Made by a program: the position numbers and the translations under genes. From positions 1,937,001-2,001,000 of the forward strand of contig NZ_CP022548.1 of assembly GCF_002776575.1 (NCBI RefSeq): 64,000 bases of DNA. Reading direction: 5' to 3'. Shown here in pieces: positions 55,064-64,000 of the stretch. The DNA comes from Sphingorhabdus sp. YGSMI21. GTDB taxonomy: Bacteria; Pseudomonadota; Alphaproteobacteria; Sphingomonadales; Sphingomonadaceae. The notes under the pieces are model-generated. The model was not told where the DNA came from. It did not search any database and saw only the letters and a list, made by a program, of their open reading frames with translations. Each line of letters begins with the position of its first letter. Position 1 is the stretch's first letter.

Positions 55064-56344
55064 TCAGGCCGATTGTCTTCGCTTTCGGGACAGGCGACGC
55101 ATTTGCCGCCACCCGACGAGCAGCCCGACAATCAGGATCGCGATGCAGCCGAACAGGATCCAGGTGAACATCCCGTCCATCCTGGCGGCGAAGGCGAGAT
55201 TGTCGACATTGCCGGTTTTCCAGAAGACCCACTCGCTGGCGATCGTGGTGGCGAGTATGGCACTGCCGGTCTCGAGGATGACAATGCCATCACCGCTCGC
55301 GGGGTCGACCCGCACCGCACTGTTGATGGCAGGCTCGTTCTTTCCGTCATGGCCGATGATGAAACCGCCCTTGTTGTCCGGCGCGAGCAACATCGGCCCC
55401 AATCCCCAGATATCGGCGCCCAGCGATGACGCGTGAGGTGTGGCCATGGTGGCGAGAATATTTTGAGACAGAACCTTCTGCTGGCTTCCCGGCAGCTGGG
55501 CGAGAGCGAATGTGGTCATGTCGGCAGGCGTGGTAAACAGGGATGTCGCCGCCAGCGCCGTATACCAGCGGAACGGCTCGCTATCGCCATCCAGCGTGAA
55601 ATTCTCGGCGAGGCCCATCGCCTGCGCCTTGTGGTGATCGAAGGTCGTCCGCGTCATGCCCAGCGGTGTGAATATCCGTTGCTCCATATATTCGGGGAAG
55701 GAGAGACCCGAGACTTCCTCGACCATCAATTGCAGCAGGGTATAGCCGCCGCCCGAATAGTTCCACGCCGCCCCCGGCGTTTCTCCGACCCTGACCACGC
55801 CCGACTTTCCGGGCGAGGCATCGGCGGCGCGGGTCAGCGAATCTTCCAGCGTCTGGACGGCGTCCGGCGTGGCAAAGCCATTATAGCCGAGCCTGTCATC
55901 CAGGCCCGCCGTGTGGCTGAGCAAGCGGCGGACGGTCACCTGTTCGTGATCGAATTTGCTTTCCGGCAATGTCCAGCGTTCCAGATAATTTTCCACCGGA
56001 GCGTCGAGGTCGACCAGACCATCCTCGACAAGCGCCATTACGCCCCAGGCGGTAATCCATTTGCCGAGCGAGGCTACCTGATAGACGGAATTCTCATCAA
56101 CCGGAGATCCCGTTGACCAGGAAAATTTCTCGACAGGCTTGCCATTTTCAATCAGCGCGAAACCGAGATTTCCGCGATGCCCGGTTTCGATCTTTGTGCG
56201 GGCGGCCTGAACGAAATCTGCCGGCGCTGCGGAACTCGTCATGGGACGGTGCCACCATCCTTCGCTGGTACCGATGAAAAGCGCGGCGGCCCAGAGCGCC
56301 ATCGCTGCCAATGTGGCGATGCCGGTGATGACAAGTCTGATCAT
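55064..56344 (-). CDS. Beta-lactamase-fold serine hydrolase, membrane-anchored
   Basis: A 426-residue protein. An N-terminal TM or signal anchor (IRLVITGIATLAAMALWAA) leads to a class C-like hydrolase domain with VASLGKWIT (SxxK) and NYSGGGYTLL (YxG), followed by a C-terminal TM helix (MFTWILFGCIAILIVGLL) and a basic tail. It resembles esterases or D-Ala peptidases of the beta-lactamase superfamily. The start is 56344, with AGAAGGAATGG before it. Confidence 0.85.
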   Translation of the reverse strand: MIRLVITGIATLAAMALWAAALFIGTSEGWWHRPMTSSAAPADFVQAARTKIETGHRGNLGFALIENGKPVEKFSWSTGSPVDENSVYQVASLGKWITAWGVMALVEDGLVDLDAPVENYLERWTLPESKFDHEQVTVRRLLSHTAGLDDRLGYNGFATPDAVQTLEDSLTRAADASPGKSGVVRVGETPGAAWNYSGGGYTLLQLMVEEVSGLSFPEYMEQRIFTPLGMTRTTFDHHKAQAMGLAENFTLDGDSEPFRWYTALAATSLFTTPADMTTFALAQLPGSQQKVLSQNILATMATPHASSLGADIWGLGPMLLAPDNKGGFIIGHDGKNEPAINSAVRVDPASGDGIVILETGSAILATTIASEWVFWKTGNVDNLAFAARMDGMFTWILFGCIAILIVGLLVGWRQMRRLSRKRRQSA

Positions 56345-56516
56345 ATTCCATTCCTTCTTCGCTTGGCGTCGCAAGACAATCAACCATTCTGACCGGCGGG
56401 CCAATCAGGCTGCTGGTGCTGGCTCACCGCAACCTAGGGGAATTGACGGTCCGATTGCTTGACAGGTCATGCCAAGCTTTTGACCCAGCGCGCCACCCCC
56501 GGCTTGTGTTGCCTGG

Positions 56517-57515
56517 CTAGTCGTTCTGCCGGTAGGCTTGCGGCGTTAGGCCATTCCAGCGCTTGAAGGCCCGGGTGAACGCGCTTTGCTCGGAAAAGCC
56601 TGTGAGAAAGGCGATTTCGGCCAGACTATAGTGGGACTGTTCCAGCAGGCCGCTGGCCAACGCGGACCGGGATTTCTCCAGCAAACCCTGGAAGGACATC
56701 CCTTCATCGGCCAGTCGCCGGTTAAGGGTGCGGTCGCTAAGCCCCAGTTTGCGAGCGATTTCCGCCTTTTTCGGCACCCCGGTCGGCAGGGCTGCGGAAA
56801 TCTGCGACTGGACGCGCTGCTCGAAGCTGATGTCCCGCTGCAGCGTCGCAAGCTTGTGGTCGAGCTGCGCTTCGAAAAAGCGGGACATGGCCGTGTCGCC
56901 CAGCCGATTGGGTTCAAGGGTAACGGTTTTTGGGACGGCCAGAGCGTTGAATTGCGACGAAAAATGGACGGGACAGCCGAAATGTTGCTGATAATGGCTC
57001 GTGGATCCAGGCGGCGGGTCATGGCGATAATGAACCGCCAGAGGAGCAAAAGCGCGGCCCACCGAATCTTGCGCCAGGGCGAGGAACGAGGCCATCGCGG
57101 CTTCGTTGGACAGGCGCACGCCGGGCGAACGGGCTTCGCGATCCATCGCGATCAGGACGGTCTCCTCCTGTTCATGGACGGAATATAGTCTGGTGCCGTT
57201 GATCAATTCGGCATAGCGGGCTGCGCGCCGAAAGGATTCGAGCAGTGTCGGCGCGGATTTCCAAGCCAATCCGAGCACGCCATATTCGTCGCAGCGCATC
57301 GATGCGCCAGCTCTCAGGTGAAATTCTACCGGCCCGGCTTCGGTCTCGGCAAGCCGTTGCAACAGATCATAATAGCCCTCCTCGGACACCAGCAGGTCAA
57401 AATCCAGCGGCGTATCCGGATCGACACCCATTTCGCGCAACAGCAATGGCTTGTTCAGGGAATCGCTGGCCGCCGCAATGACCTTGCGGACGAACAAGGA
57501 TGAAATTTGAGCCAA
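56517..57515 (-). CDS. AraC-family transcriptional regulator
   Basis: A 332-residue regulator. An N-terminal arabinose-binding-type domain (PF12625-like: VLGLAWKSAPTLLESFRRAA) precedes a C-terminal double helix-turn-helix (IARKLGLSDRTLNRRL, IAFLTGFSEQSAFTRAFKRW). The start appears to be TTG at 57515. The adjacent targets may be the amidohydrolase gene at 57634 or the hydrolase at 55064. Confidence 0.9.
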   Translation of the reverse strand: MAQISSLFVRKVIAAASDSLNKPLLLREMGVDPDTPLDFDLLVSEEGYYDLLQRLAETEAGPVEFHLRAGASMRCDEYGVLGLAWKSAPTLLESFRRAARYAELINGTRLYSVHEQEETVLIAMDREARSPGVRLSNEAAMASFLALAQDSVGRAFAPLAVHYRHDPPPGSTSHYQQHFGCPVHFSSQFNALAVPKTVTLEPNRLGDTAMSRFFEAQLDHKLATLQRDISFEQRVQSQISAALPTGVPKKAEIARKLGLSDRTLNRRLADEGMSFQGLLEKSRSALASGLLEQSHYSLAEIAFLTGFSEQSAFTRAFKRWNGLTPQAYRQND

Positions 57516-57633
57516 TGCCTGCGGGCCCTCCGTTTGAACCTAGTGTCAATTTCTAGGCAAGCAGAGGCGCTCTGTGAAGCCGCTTTTTCAGGGCGGCGAG
57601 TGGTGGAAGAACAACGGGCCAGTCAACCGCCGA

Positions 57634-59082
57634 TCACGAGGCGGGTTGTCCGCCCAATATGGACGGGTCCACGCCTTGTGCCCGCAGACCCTCGATCAAA
57701 TTCTTCCGGGTTCGCGCCAGATCGGGCTGGCTGGCGGCCCCGTGCAGCTGATCCAGCGCAGTCCGGTCATAGAGACGCCCGCCGGCGATCACCATGGCCG
57801 GACGCCCCGCAGCATCGAGATCGTCCAGCGGATTGTCGTCGAGCAGAATGAGGTCGGCGCGGTGGCCGGGCGCGATACGGCCCGCTTCATCCGCTTCGCC
57901 GAGCGCCATTGCGGCATTTTGCGTTGCCGCGCGCAGGACTTCGCCATGTGACAGGCCGGCTTCGGACAGCAGATGCAGCTCCTGGATCAGGGACCGGCCG
58001 GGAATATTGGTGAAAATACCCGCGTCGCTTCCGGTAACGATCAGCACGCCGGCATCGGCGAAAATCTTTGTCGCCCGCTTGTAAAAATCAAAGGCGGCGC
58101 GCGCCGGGGCGATCGCTTCGCCGGACCAGCGATCGTAATTTTCCTGTTCCTGGGCCACGACCAGCGGGTTCAATATGTCCACGTCGGGCCGATCGAGATA
58201 TTCTCCGCGCGTCTCGGCAACCCGCATCAGATTGTAAAAGGCGAGAAGGGTCGGATCGACCGGCACGCCGGCGGCTGCAACCCGGGCGGCGAGATTTTTT
58301 GCGGCGGCCTCGTCATGGGCATCGCGCAAGCCATGCCAGACAATCGATTCAATATGTTCGACGGTAATGAACCCGTCGTCCAGCAATTCCTCAAAGGCGA
58401 TATTGAACGGGCGAGTCCGCGGCATGCCCGGTTCCCGGACGCCCTCGGGCGTGTGGCCCATGACCGTCATGCCGAGCGCTCTGGCTTCGTCGCGCGCCGC
58501 TTCATAAGCCTCGCGGGACAGGTTCGAATAGACTTTGATATGACGGTATCCGGCCTCATGCTGGGCGCGAACCGCGGCACGCGCCTCGGTGCCGTTCGCG
58601 ACGATCTGGTGGTTTACCTGGGCATTGGGGCCGTAGCTGTTGAGAATGGGACCGGTGGTTATGAGGCGCGGGCCGGCGATTCGTCCGGCCGTGATTTCTT
58701 GCGCGAGGCGCAGATGAAAGGGCATGCCGGAAGCATTGCGGATCGTCGTCACGCCACGCGCCAGATAGGCGCCGAGCGCGGCTTCGTCCCAGACGTGCAC
58801 GTGCATATCGACAAGGCCTGGCATCGCGATCCGGCCGCCGCCGTCGACCACGCGGGCAGCAGAGGGTATGGTTACAGCGGTCGTTGGTCCGACAGCCGTG
58901 ATCGTTCCTCCGTCAATCAGAACCGACTGATCCGGTTTCAGCACCGGGTCTGATCCGCTGAGATCGAGAATGCGAATATTGCGGAGAAGCAGCGGAGGAT
59001 CGGCTTGCGCAGCCAGCGGGGTGGGCATAAGCGCGAAAAAAAGCGCGACGGCAGGGAAGAATCTGAAGATAAATGCCTCCAT
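57634..59082 (-). CDS. Secreted imidazolonepropionase-like amidohydrolase
   Basis: A 482-residue metal-dependent hydrolase. It has a signal peptide (FFPAVALFFALMPTPLAAQ). The metal ligands are visible: MPGLVDMHVHVW (HxH), HIKVYSNL (Lys), TVMGHTPEG (His), VEHIES (His) and VTGSDAG (Asp). The C-terminal GRIAPGHRADLILLDDNPL is typical. It is probably a periplasmic peptidase- or prolidase-type hydrolase. The start at 59082 is preferred over an ATG eight codons upstream. Confidence 0.9.
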   Translation of the reverse strand: MEAFIFRFFPAVALFFALMPTPLAAQADPPLLLRNIRILDLSGSDPVLKPDQSVLIDGGTITAVGPTTAVTIPSAARVVDGGGRIAMPGLVDMHVHVWDEAALGAYLARGVTTIRNASGMPFHLRLAQEITAGRIAGPRLITTGPILNSYGPNAQVNHQIVANGTEARAAVRAQHEAGYRHIKVYSNLSREAYEAARDEARALGMTVMGHTPEGVREPGMPRTRPFNIAFEELLDDGFITVEHIESIVWHGLRDAHDEAAAKNLAARVAAAGVPVDPTLLAFYNLMRVAETRGEYLDRPDVDILNPLVVAQEQENYDRWSGEAIAPARAAFDFYKRATKIFADAGVLIVTGSDAGIFTNIPGRSLIQELHLLSEAGLSHGEVLRAATQNAAMALGEADEAGRIAPGHRADLILLDDNPLDDLDAAGRPAMVIAGGRLYDRTALDQLHGAASQPDLARTRKNLIEGLRAQGVDPSILGGQPAS

Positions 59083-59221
59083 ATGCAGTTTTGTGCAAAT
59101 TAGCATGACGACAAATGACGGTCAAAATCTTGTTGGCGGTCGCTGCCTGTTTTTGCGGTCTTCGGCAGACAGGGGGGATATGCTATTACGCTGGCTTGGG
59201 CTGCTCTGCCGCTACGGATTA

Positions 59222-59249
59222 TTGACATCGATTGGGGTGAGGCTAGAAT
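59222..59249 (+). promoter_or_regulatory. Sigma-70-type promoter of the 42-codon peptide gene
   Basis: TTGACA (59222-59227), a 16-base spacer and TAGAAT (59244-59249). The predicted start of transcription is near 59256, about 70 bases before the ATG at 59325. The rest of the 59083-59324 gap shows nothing else. Confidence 0.6.
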
Positions 59250-59324
59250 TTCCCCGATCTGGCGTGCGAATCGCGCAAGGCGTAGCGGATCACGTCAGGC
59301 CGGTAGATGTTGAAAGGGGCAAAA

Positions 59325-59453
59325 ATGAATATCGATGAACAGCGCAAGGCGGACACCGAGAAGAAAGTATATGAAAAGCCGGAACTGATCCATCTCTCCG
59401 AGATTCACGAAAAGACCGACGCGCTGCTGACCAGCCTCTTCCGCGCATCCTGA
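59325..59453 (+). CDS. Orphan RiPP-like precursor peptide, lasso-type leader motif
   Basis: A 42-residue peptide. Residues 16-31 (YEKPELIHLSEIHEKT) match the leader pattern YxxPxLxxL...T recognised by lasso-peptide maturation proteins. The remaining C-terminus (DALLTSLFRAS) is short and lacks the Gly1 and acidic ring residue of a true lasso core. The Shine-Dalgarno sequence GAAAGGGG lies six bases before the ATG, and a good promoter lies upstream. No biosynthetic B, C or transporter gene is near. It could be a relic, a core for an unknown enzyme, or a small protein with chance similarity. Confidence 0.55.
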   Translation: MNIDEQRKADTEKKVYEKPELIHLSEIHEKTDALLTSLFRAS

Positions 59454-59766
59454 TTTCACAGCTTCCTTTTTTCGAGGCCCGACGCTGTAGTCCAGCATCC
59501 GTTTGACCAGTTCTGTTCCCGCGTTCCATAAGAGGGCGGCATGGCAGGGATGGGCGGTATAGATGCCCGGCAAACCTGCCGCCGCCAGACCGGCGCGGGG
59601 CTCCGCCGACAGCAGCGATGCCAGTCCGGAATATCACCAAAAGCGACACCGCTTGATTAAACGCCCTGAGGTCGTTTAAAGGCGGTCGATTGTCATCGCT
59701 TTGTCACATGGCGCTTAAGCCGCAGAGTCACGGACATTTTTTATCGCTATTGGGATTTCTAAACGC
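59454..59766. other. Gap, possible minus-strand gene remnant
   Basis: On the minus strand, about 59458-59640, one frame reads like genuine protein (LASLLSAEPRAGLAAAGLPG, then HPCHAALLWNAGTELVKRML), with no start and no recognised family. It may be a decayed gene. The rest, 59650-59766, is AT-richer and presumably holds the promoter of the NlpC/P60 gene. Confidence 0.35.
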
Positions 59767-60693
59767 ATGGACATGGAAACTGCAGATAAAGGCGCGCACG
59801 CGAAATTCGTTCTGACCGGCCCCGAAGGAAAATTCGACCCCCGGACCACGGCACATCGCGGCGATCTGGCCGATATCGCGCTGGCCGGCAAAATGTTTGC
59901 GCCACATTATGCCGAGTCGATGCCGATGCGCTGTTCCGCGCCAAAGGCGATGCTGCGCAAACAGCCCGGCAAGGATCACGAGGCGATTTCCGAATTGCTG
60001 CACGGCGAGGATTTCCACGTGCTGGACATCGCCGGTGACTGGGCCTGGGGCTATTGCGGCCATGACAATTATGTCGGCTATGTACCGGTTCATGCTCTGC
60101 AACATGAGAAAAAAACGCCCGAGCCGACCCATCTGGTCTTTGCCCGTGCGGCGCTGATCTTCATCGAGCCGGATTACAAGTCGGGCGTGATGAAGCGGCT
60201 GCCGATGGGCGCGCGGATCGCCTGCGGCGAAGCCAGCGAATGCGGCAATTATCTGAAGACCGGCAAGGGCTATGTCCATGTCCGCCATGTCCAGCCGATT
60301 GGCACGAAGGTGGTGTTTGACGGCAGCAACGGCACCGCGGCGCTCGCCGAACAGCTGATCGGCGCGCCCTATCTCTGGGGCGGCCGCAGCGGCGACGGTC
60401 TTGACTGTTCCGGCCTGATCCAGACGATATTGACGCTCACCGGCGTGGCCGCTCCGCGCGACACCGATCAACAGCTTGAGGCACTGGGCGAAGACATCGC
60501 CGCAGACGAGGAACTGCGCCGCGGCGATCTGATATTTTTTCCCGACCATGTCGGCCTGATGGTCGACAAGGAGCGGATCATCCATTCGACCTCCCATGCG
60601 ATGCAGGTGATCATCGAGCCGCTGGCCGACACTATTGCCCGCTTTGCCAAAACCGCCGAGCAGCCGATATTGGCGCGCAAACGGCTTTCCTGA
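59767..60693 (+). CDS. NlpC/P60-family cell-wall peptidase with SH3-like domains
   Basis: A 308-residue protein. Two SH3-like regions lie in residues about 50-185, and an NlpC/P60 domain at about 195-290 has the catalytic Cys in GLDCSGLIQ and His in FFPDHVGLMVD. It hydrolyses peptidoglycan stem peptides (D-Glu to diamino acid bonds in the family). No signal peptide is evident. argC follows after eight bases. Confidence 0.88.
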   Translation: MDMETADKGAHAKFVLTGPEGKFDPRTTAHRGDLADIALAGKMFAPHYAESMPMRCSAPKAMLRKQPGKDHEAISELLHGEDFHVLDIAGDWAWGYCGHDNYVGYVPVHALQHEKKTPEPTHLVFARAALIFIEPDYKSGVMKRLPMGARIACGEASECGNYLKTGKGYVHVRHVQPIGTKVVFDGSNGTAALAEQLIGAPYLWGGRSGDGLDCSGLIQTILTLTGVAAPRDTDQQLEALGEDIAADEELRRGDLIFFPDHVGLMVDKERIIHSTSHAMQVIIEPLADTIARFAKTAEQPILARKRLS

Positions 60694-60701
60694 GACTGAA
60701 T

Positions 60702-61631
60702 ATGACGAAAACTGTTTTCATTGACGGCGCGGTGGGGACCACCGGCCTCGAGATCGCCGACCGGCTGGCCGGGCGGGAAGAATTTGCGATGGTCCGGCTG
60801 CCGGATGAAAAGCGCAAGGATCTTGCGGCACGGCGCGAAGCGATCAACGACAGCGATTTTGTCATATTGTGCCTGCCCGATGACGCGGCGCGGGAAGCGG
60901 TGGCGCTGGTCGACAATGACCGCACGCGGATCATCGATGCTTCGACCGCGCACCGGACGGCCGATGGCTGGGCTTACGGCTTTGCCGAATTTCGGGAAGG
61001 TCAGCGCGATGCTATCGCGGGGGCCCGCTTTGTCTCCAACCCCGGCTGCTATCCGACCGGCTTTCTGGCGCTGATCGCGCCGCTGATCGCCAAGGGGCTG
61101 CTGCCGGCGGACTGGCCCTTTGTGATGAACGCGGTGTCCGGCTATTCCGGCGGCGGCAAGGCGCTGATCGAACGGTTTGCGGATGAGCCCGACCTTGGTT
61201 TCCGCGCCTATGGCCTGAATTTTGACCACAAGCATCTGCCGGAAATGAAGACTTATGCCGGTCTGGCCCACGACGTTATTTTTTCGCCGTCGGTGATCCG
61301 CGCCTTCCGCGGGATGCTGGTTGATGTGCCGCTGCATCTCGGCGCCATCGGACCGGTGCGCGCAGAACAGTTGCTCGAAGAGCTGACCGATTTTTATGCC
61401 GGATCGACAATCGTTTCGGTGCAGGGCAGGGGCGACCTGTCAGAGCTGTTGATCAGCGAGAATGACGCGCCAACCGACCGGCTCGAGCTGTTTGTGTGCG
61501 GCAACGCCGAAGGCTATCACGCGCGCCTGATTGCAAGGCTCGACAATCTCGGCAAGGGCGCCTCGGGCGCCGCCGTGCAGAATCTCAATATCATGGCCGG
61601 TCTCGACGAGACCGCTGGTCTGCAGCTCTAG
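60702..61631 (+). CDS. argC: N-acetyl-gamma-glutamyl-phosphate reductase (type 2)
   Basis: A 309-residue enzyme of arginine synthesis. It has the NADP-binding start VFIDGAVGTTGLEIADRL, the active-site Cys in SNPGCYPTG and NFDHKHLPEM. The short form (about 310 residues) is the type 2 ArgC of proteobacteria. It starts eight bases after the NlpC/P60 gene and is probably co-transcribed. Confidence 0.95.
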   Translation: MTKTVFIDGAVGTTGLEIADRLAGREEFAMVRLPDEKRKDLAARREAINDSDFVILCLPDDAAREAVALVDNDRTRIIDASTAHRTADGWAYGFAEFREGQRDAIAGARFVSNPGCYPTGFLALIAPLIAKGLLPADWPFVMNAVSGYSGGGKALIERFADEPDLGFRAYGLNFDHKHLPEMKTYAGLAHDVIFSPSVIRAFRGMLVDVPLHLGAIGPVRAEQLLEELTDFYAGSTIVSVQGRGDLSELLISENDAPTDRLELFVCGNAEGYHARLIARLDNLGKGASGAAVQNLNIMAGLDETAGLQL

Positions 61632-61651
61632 ATTTCTGCGAATTCTGGCGC

Positions 61652-62512
61652 TTATTCGGAGGCTGTCACCGCTTCGTCAGGGCGCAGGCTGGTACCGGCC
61701 CGCCCGCTGCGGAAGGCGCCCCACCAGGTCAGCGGGTTGAGCGTCGTGGTGCCATCCAGCGAGAAAGTGATGAATTCGGCCCGTCCGCCGATATTCTCCC
61801 ACGGGATCGGGCCGCCAAGACCAAGCGGACTGGCCACGCGGCTGTCGGCGCTCAGATCGCGATTGTCGCCAAGCAGATAGACTTGCCCTTCGGGAATTTC
61901 GAGCGGCGCCACATCGTCGGTATAGCGTGGACCAAGATCGATAATATCATAGCTCACGCCGTTGGGCAGGGTTTCGCGGAGAATGGGCAGGTTGCAGACC
62001 GGATTGCCGGCAGCATCGGTACCGCGCGCACCGGGGAATTCATGCTCGCCGCAGGGAGAATTGGCATCGATCGGGACTTGCAGGTCGGGCTGGACATCCT
62101 GTCTGACGGCAATGCCGTTGAGGAAAATCTGGCCGCCGCGCAATTCGATCGTGTCGCCCGGGAGACCGATGACCCGCTTGATATAATCGCTGCTCTGGTC
62201 CCTCGGCGTCAGGATGACGACATCGCCGCGTTCCGGCAGGCTGCCGAACAAGCGGCCCGATACGCGCGGAACGATATGGAAAGTCGGCGATACCCAGGAC
62301 CAGCCATAGGCATATTTGCTGACGATCAGCCGGTCTCCGACGAGCAGGCCCGGCATCATCGATACCGAAGGAATGTAAAAGGGCTTGGCAACCAGACTGT
62401 GAAACGCCAGCACCGCCAGCAACAACAGAGCAATGCTCTTGATTTCGCCCAACCAGTCGGTCTTGTCCGGGTTATCGGTGGAGCCGCTGTCAGCGGTATT
62501 TTCTATCGACAT
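61652..62512 (-). CDS. lepB: Signal peptidase I
   Basis: A 286-residue membrane peptidase. One TM helix lies at about 25-43 (SIALLLLAVLAFHSLVA), the catalytic Ser in IPSVSMMPGLLVGD, and the Lys in DYIKRVIGLPGD. It removes signal peptides of exported proteins. The start is set at 62512 (MSIENTADS); the frame is open to 62572, overlapping acpS, which is less likely. Confidence 0.95.
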   Translation of the reverse strand: MSIENTADSGSTDNPDKTDWLGEIKSIALLLLAVLAFHSLVAKPFYIPSVSMMPGLLVGDRLIVSKYAYGWSWVSPTFHIVPRVSGRLFGSLPERGDVVILTPRDQSSDYIKRVIGLPGDTIELRGGQIFLNGIAVRQDVQPDLQVPIDANSPCGEHEFPGARGTDAAGNPVCNLPILRETLPNGVSYDIIDLGPRYTDDVAPLEIPEGQVYLLGDNRDLSADSRVASPLGLGGPIPWENIGGRAEFITFSLDGTTTLNPLTWWGAFRSGRAGTSLRPDEAVTASE

Positions 62513-62552
62513 ATTCTGGTCTCTGGTTTCTGGTTCACGCCATCTTTTGTTG

Positions 62553-62954
62553 CTAGAGCGGGTGGGCTTCAATGATCACGAATGCCTGCGCCCATGGATG
62601 ATCGTCGGTGAGTGTGAGATGAACGGTGACCCCATATCCTGCCGGAGTCAGCGCGTCGAGGCGTTTTTTGGCGCCGCCGGTCAGGGCCAGGGTTGGTGCA
62701 CCGCTCTTGGCATTGATGACGCCGATATCCTTCATGAAAACGCCGGCGCGAAAGCCGGTGCCGACGGCTTTGGAATAAGCTTCCTTGGCGGCGAAGCGTT
62801 TGGCGTAGGTGCCGGCCTTGGTAAATGGCCGGCGGGCTGCCTTGCTACGCTCCAGTTCAGTGAACACGCGATTTTCAAAGCGCTCGCCGAAGCGGTCGAG
62901 TGAATTCTGGATGCGCTCGATATTGCAGAGGTCTGAGCCGAGACCGATGATCAT
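62553..62954 (-). CDS. acpS: Holo-[acyl-carrier-protein] synthase
   Basis: A 133-residue phosphopantetheinyl transferase activating the acyl carrier protein. [12 protein letters not shown] and [14 protein letters not shown] with the catalytic and Mg-binding residues are present. It lies between pdxJ and lepB on one strand. The gap of 157 bp to pdxJ holds a repeat. Confidence 0.95.
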   Translation of the reverse strand: MIIGLGSDLCNIERIQNSLDRFGERFENRVFTELERSKAARRPFTKAGTYAKRFAAKEAYSKAVGTGFRAGVFMKDIGVINAKSGAPTLALTGGAKKRLDALTPAGYGVTVHLTLTDDHPWAQAFVIIEAHPL

Positions 62955-62962
62955 GGATTTTT

Positions 62963-63111
62963 CTCCCTGCAGCGAAGCTGTGGGGAGGTGGCGCCGAAGG
63001 CGACCGAGGGGTCAACGGCAGCATTGGTGCATGGGGGCAGGGGCCCCTCCACCACCCTTCGGGCGGTCCCCCTCCCCATCTGCGATGGGGAGGAAAAATT
63101 GGCAGCTATTG
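62963..63111. repeat. Palindromic intercistronic repeat in the pdxJ-acpS gap
   Basis: A perfect 10-bp stem with a 3-base loop at 63071-63093 (CCTCCCCATC-TGC-GATGGGGAGG). Related C- and G-rich sequence, with CCACCCTTCGGGCGG, fills the gap. It is of the same class as the CCCCTCC repeats at 43-45 kb, but no identical copy is in the window. Confidence 0.65.
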
Positions 63112-63846
63112 TCATCGGGCTTCGTCCATCAGCGCGCGCATCTGTCTGATACTGCCGTCAAGACCGCTGAAAATCGCTTCGCCGATCAGGAAATGGCCGA
63201 TGTTCAGTTCTTTGAGCTGCGGGATGGCAGCGATCGGGATGACATTGTCAAAGGTCAGGCCGTGGCCGGCATGCGGTTCAATACCGTTTTTGGCGGCCAG
63301 TGCGGCGGCATCGGAAATCCGGCGGAGTTCGGCTTCGCGTCCGGCACCGGTGACTTCGGCATAATGGCCGGTGTGAAATTCGACCACCGGCGCGCCGAGG
63401 CGGATGGCGGCCTCGATCTGGCGCGGATCGGGTTCGATGAACAGGCTGACGCGGATATTCGCTTCTTTCAGCTGTCCGACAAAATCGGCCAGCTTGTTGT
63501 GCAGACCGGCAGCATCCAGCCCGCCCTCGGTGGTCCGCTCCTCGCGGTTTTCCGGAACGATGCAGGCCGCGTGTGGCTTGTGACGCAGCGCGATGGCCAG
63601 CATCTCGTCGGTCGCCGCCATTTCCAGATTGAGCGGAATGGTCAGCTTGTCCATCAAGACGGTCAGATCATCATCGCGGATATGGCGCCGGTCTTCGCGG
63701 AGATGGGCGGTTATGCCGTCGGCGCCGGCTTCTGCGGCAAGCAGGGCAGCGCGCACCGGTTCGGGGTGGTCGCCGCCGCGGGCGTTGCGGATCGTGGCAA
63801 CATGGTCGATATTGACGCCGAGACGAAGGTGGTTGGCGCTGCTCAC
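63112..63846 (-). CDS. pdxJ: Pyridoxine 5'-phosphate synthase
   Basis: A 244-residue enzyme for the last step of de novo vitamin B6 synthesis. It has [30 protein letters not shown] and EFHTGHYAE. The start is GTG at 63846, overlapping the pyrE stop by four bases, so the two are coupled. Confidence 0.95.
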   Translation of the reverse strand: MSSANHLRLGVNIDHVATIRNARGGDHPEPVRAALLAAEAGADGITAHLREDRRHIRDDDLTVLMDKLTIPLNLEMAATDEMLAIALRHKPHAACIVPENREERTTEGGLDAAGLHNKLADFVGQLKEANIRVSLFIEPDPRQIEAAIRLGAPVVEFHTGHYAEVTGAGREAELRRISDAAALAAKNGIEPHAGHGLTFDNVIPIAAIPQLKELNIGHFLIGEAIFSGLDGSIRQMRALMDEAR

Positions 63847-64000
63847 GCCGATGCTGGTGCCGCGCGGCTGCCCGGCTTGGTCGCCGGAATGGCGGCGAGG
63901 TCAGCGGGGACTTCGTCGGCAGCATAAGATGGCACGTCCAGCGTCACCAGCGGGAAGAAGGGGACATCGAATTGCGCGGCGCCATTGGAACGGTCGACCA
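63843..64000 (-). CDS. pyrE: Orotate phosphoribosyltransferase, C-terminal part
   Basis: The last 51 codons only; the rest lies beyond the right edge. [19 protein letters not shown] and the ending [11 protein letters not shown] are typical of alphaproteobacterial PyrE C-termini. The stop overlaps the pdxJ start. It transfers phosphoribose to orotate in pyrimidine synthesis. Confidence 0.8.
   Translation of the reverse strand, partial: VDRSNGAAQFDVPFFPLVTLDVPSYAADEVPADLAAIPATKPGSRAAPASA

Overview
The window looks like a chromosome segment of an alphaproteobacterium of the order Sphingomonadales. This is inferred from four things: a pyrE-pdxJ-acpS-lepB gene order at the right end, a class II DAHP synthase, an alphaproteobacterial single-cysteine DksA, and GC-rich codon use through most of the window. 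No database search was possible, so family calls rest on recognised motifs and lengths.

Region 1 (about 1-12.2 kb) is accessory DNA. After the tail of a MerR-type regulator come an unknown basic protein, a MobC-like protein overlapping a large MOBP-like relaxase, two different DEDD-family 3'-5' exonucleases, three unknown proteins, and on the opposite strand a long tyrosine recombinase. No type IV secretion genes are seen, so it reads as an integrative mobilizable element. The cargo genes stand as single-gene or two-gene modules, each followed by a hairpin, and some hairpins carry a T-tract just before the next start codon.

Region 2 (12.4-30.2 kb) is mainly signalling and core metabolism. 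It holds a GGDEF-EAL protein with an outer-membrane barrel protein; a response regulator, LysM-FecR protein and CHASE2 histidine kinase gene set preceded by five phased GTAAA repeats; DAHP synthase; a SleB-like hydrolase; a MATE transporter; a DUF2891 lipoprotein, LytS-type kinase and LytTR regulator operon; a CoA-transferase; a PilZ protein; and DksA.

Region 3 (30.6-43.1 kb) holds a serine-rich exported protein with a PEP-CTERM-like tail, the serS-surE-LytM/NlpD-potassium channel run, small membrane proteins, rimO, a secreted repeat-like protein and an S9 peptidase.

Region 4 (43.1-46.9 kb) is unusual. It is a mosaic of several palindromic repeat families, and three of the repeat types also lie inside one open reading frame and are translated in frame. 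Two copies of one 64-base repeat show compensatory base changes and complementary loops. A 33-codon fragment of the invaded gene's paralogue lies on the other side of the S9 peptidase. An AT-rich P-loop ATPase gene, probably horizontally acquired, follows.

Region 5 (46.9-64 kb) is mostly housekeeping: a second GGDEF-EAL protein, two Baeyer-Villiger-type monooxygenases flanking a PilZ protein, an M17 aminopeptidase, a beta-lactamase-fold hydrolase, an AraC regulator, an amidohydrolase, an NlpC/P60 hydrolase, argC, and the lepB-acpS-pdxJ-pyrE operon. Between the amidohydrolase and the NlpC/P60 gene sits a 42-codon gene with its own promoter. It encodes a peptide that looks like a lasso-type RiPP leader but has no maturation genes beside it.
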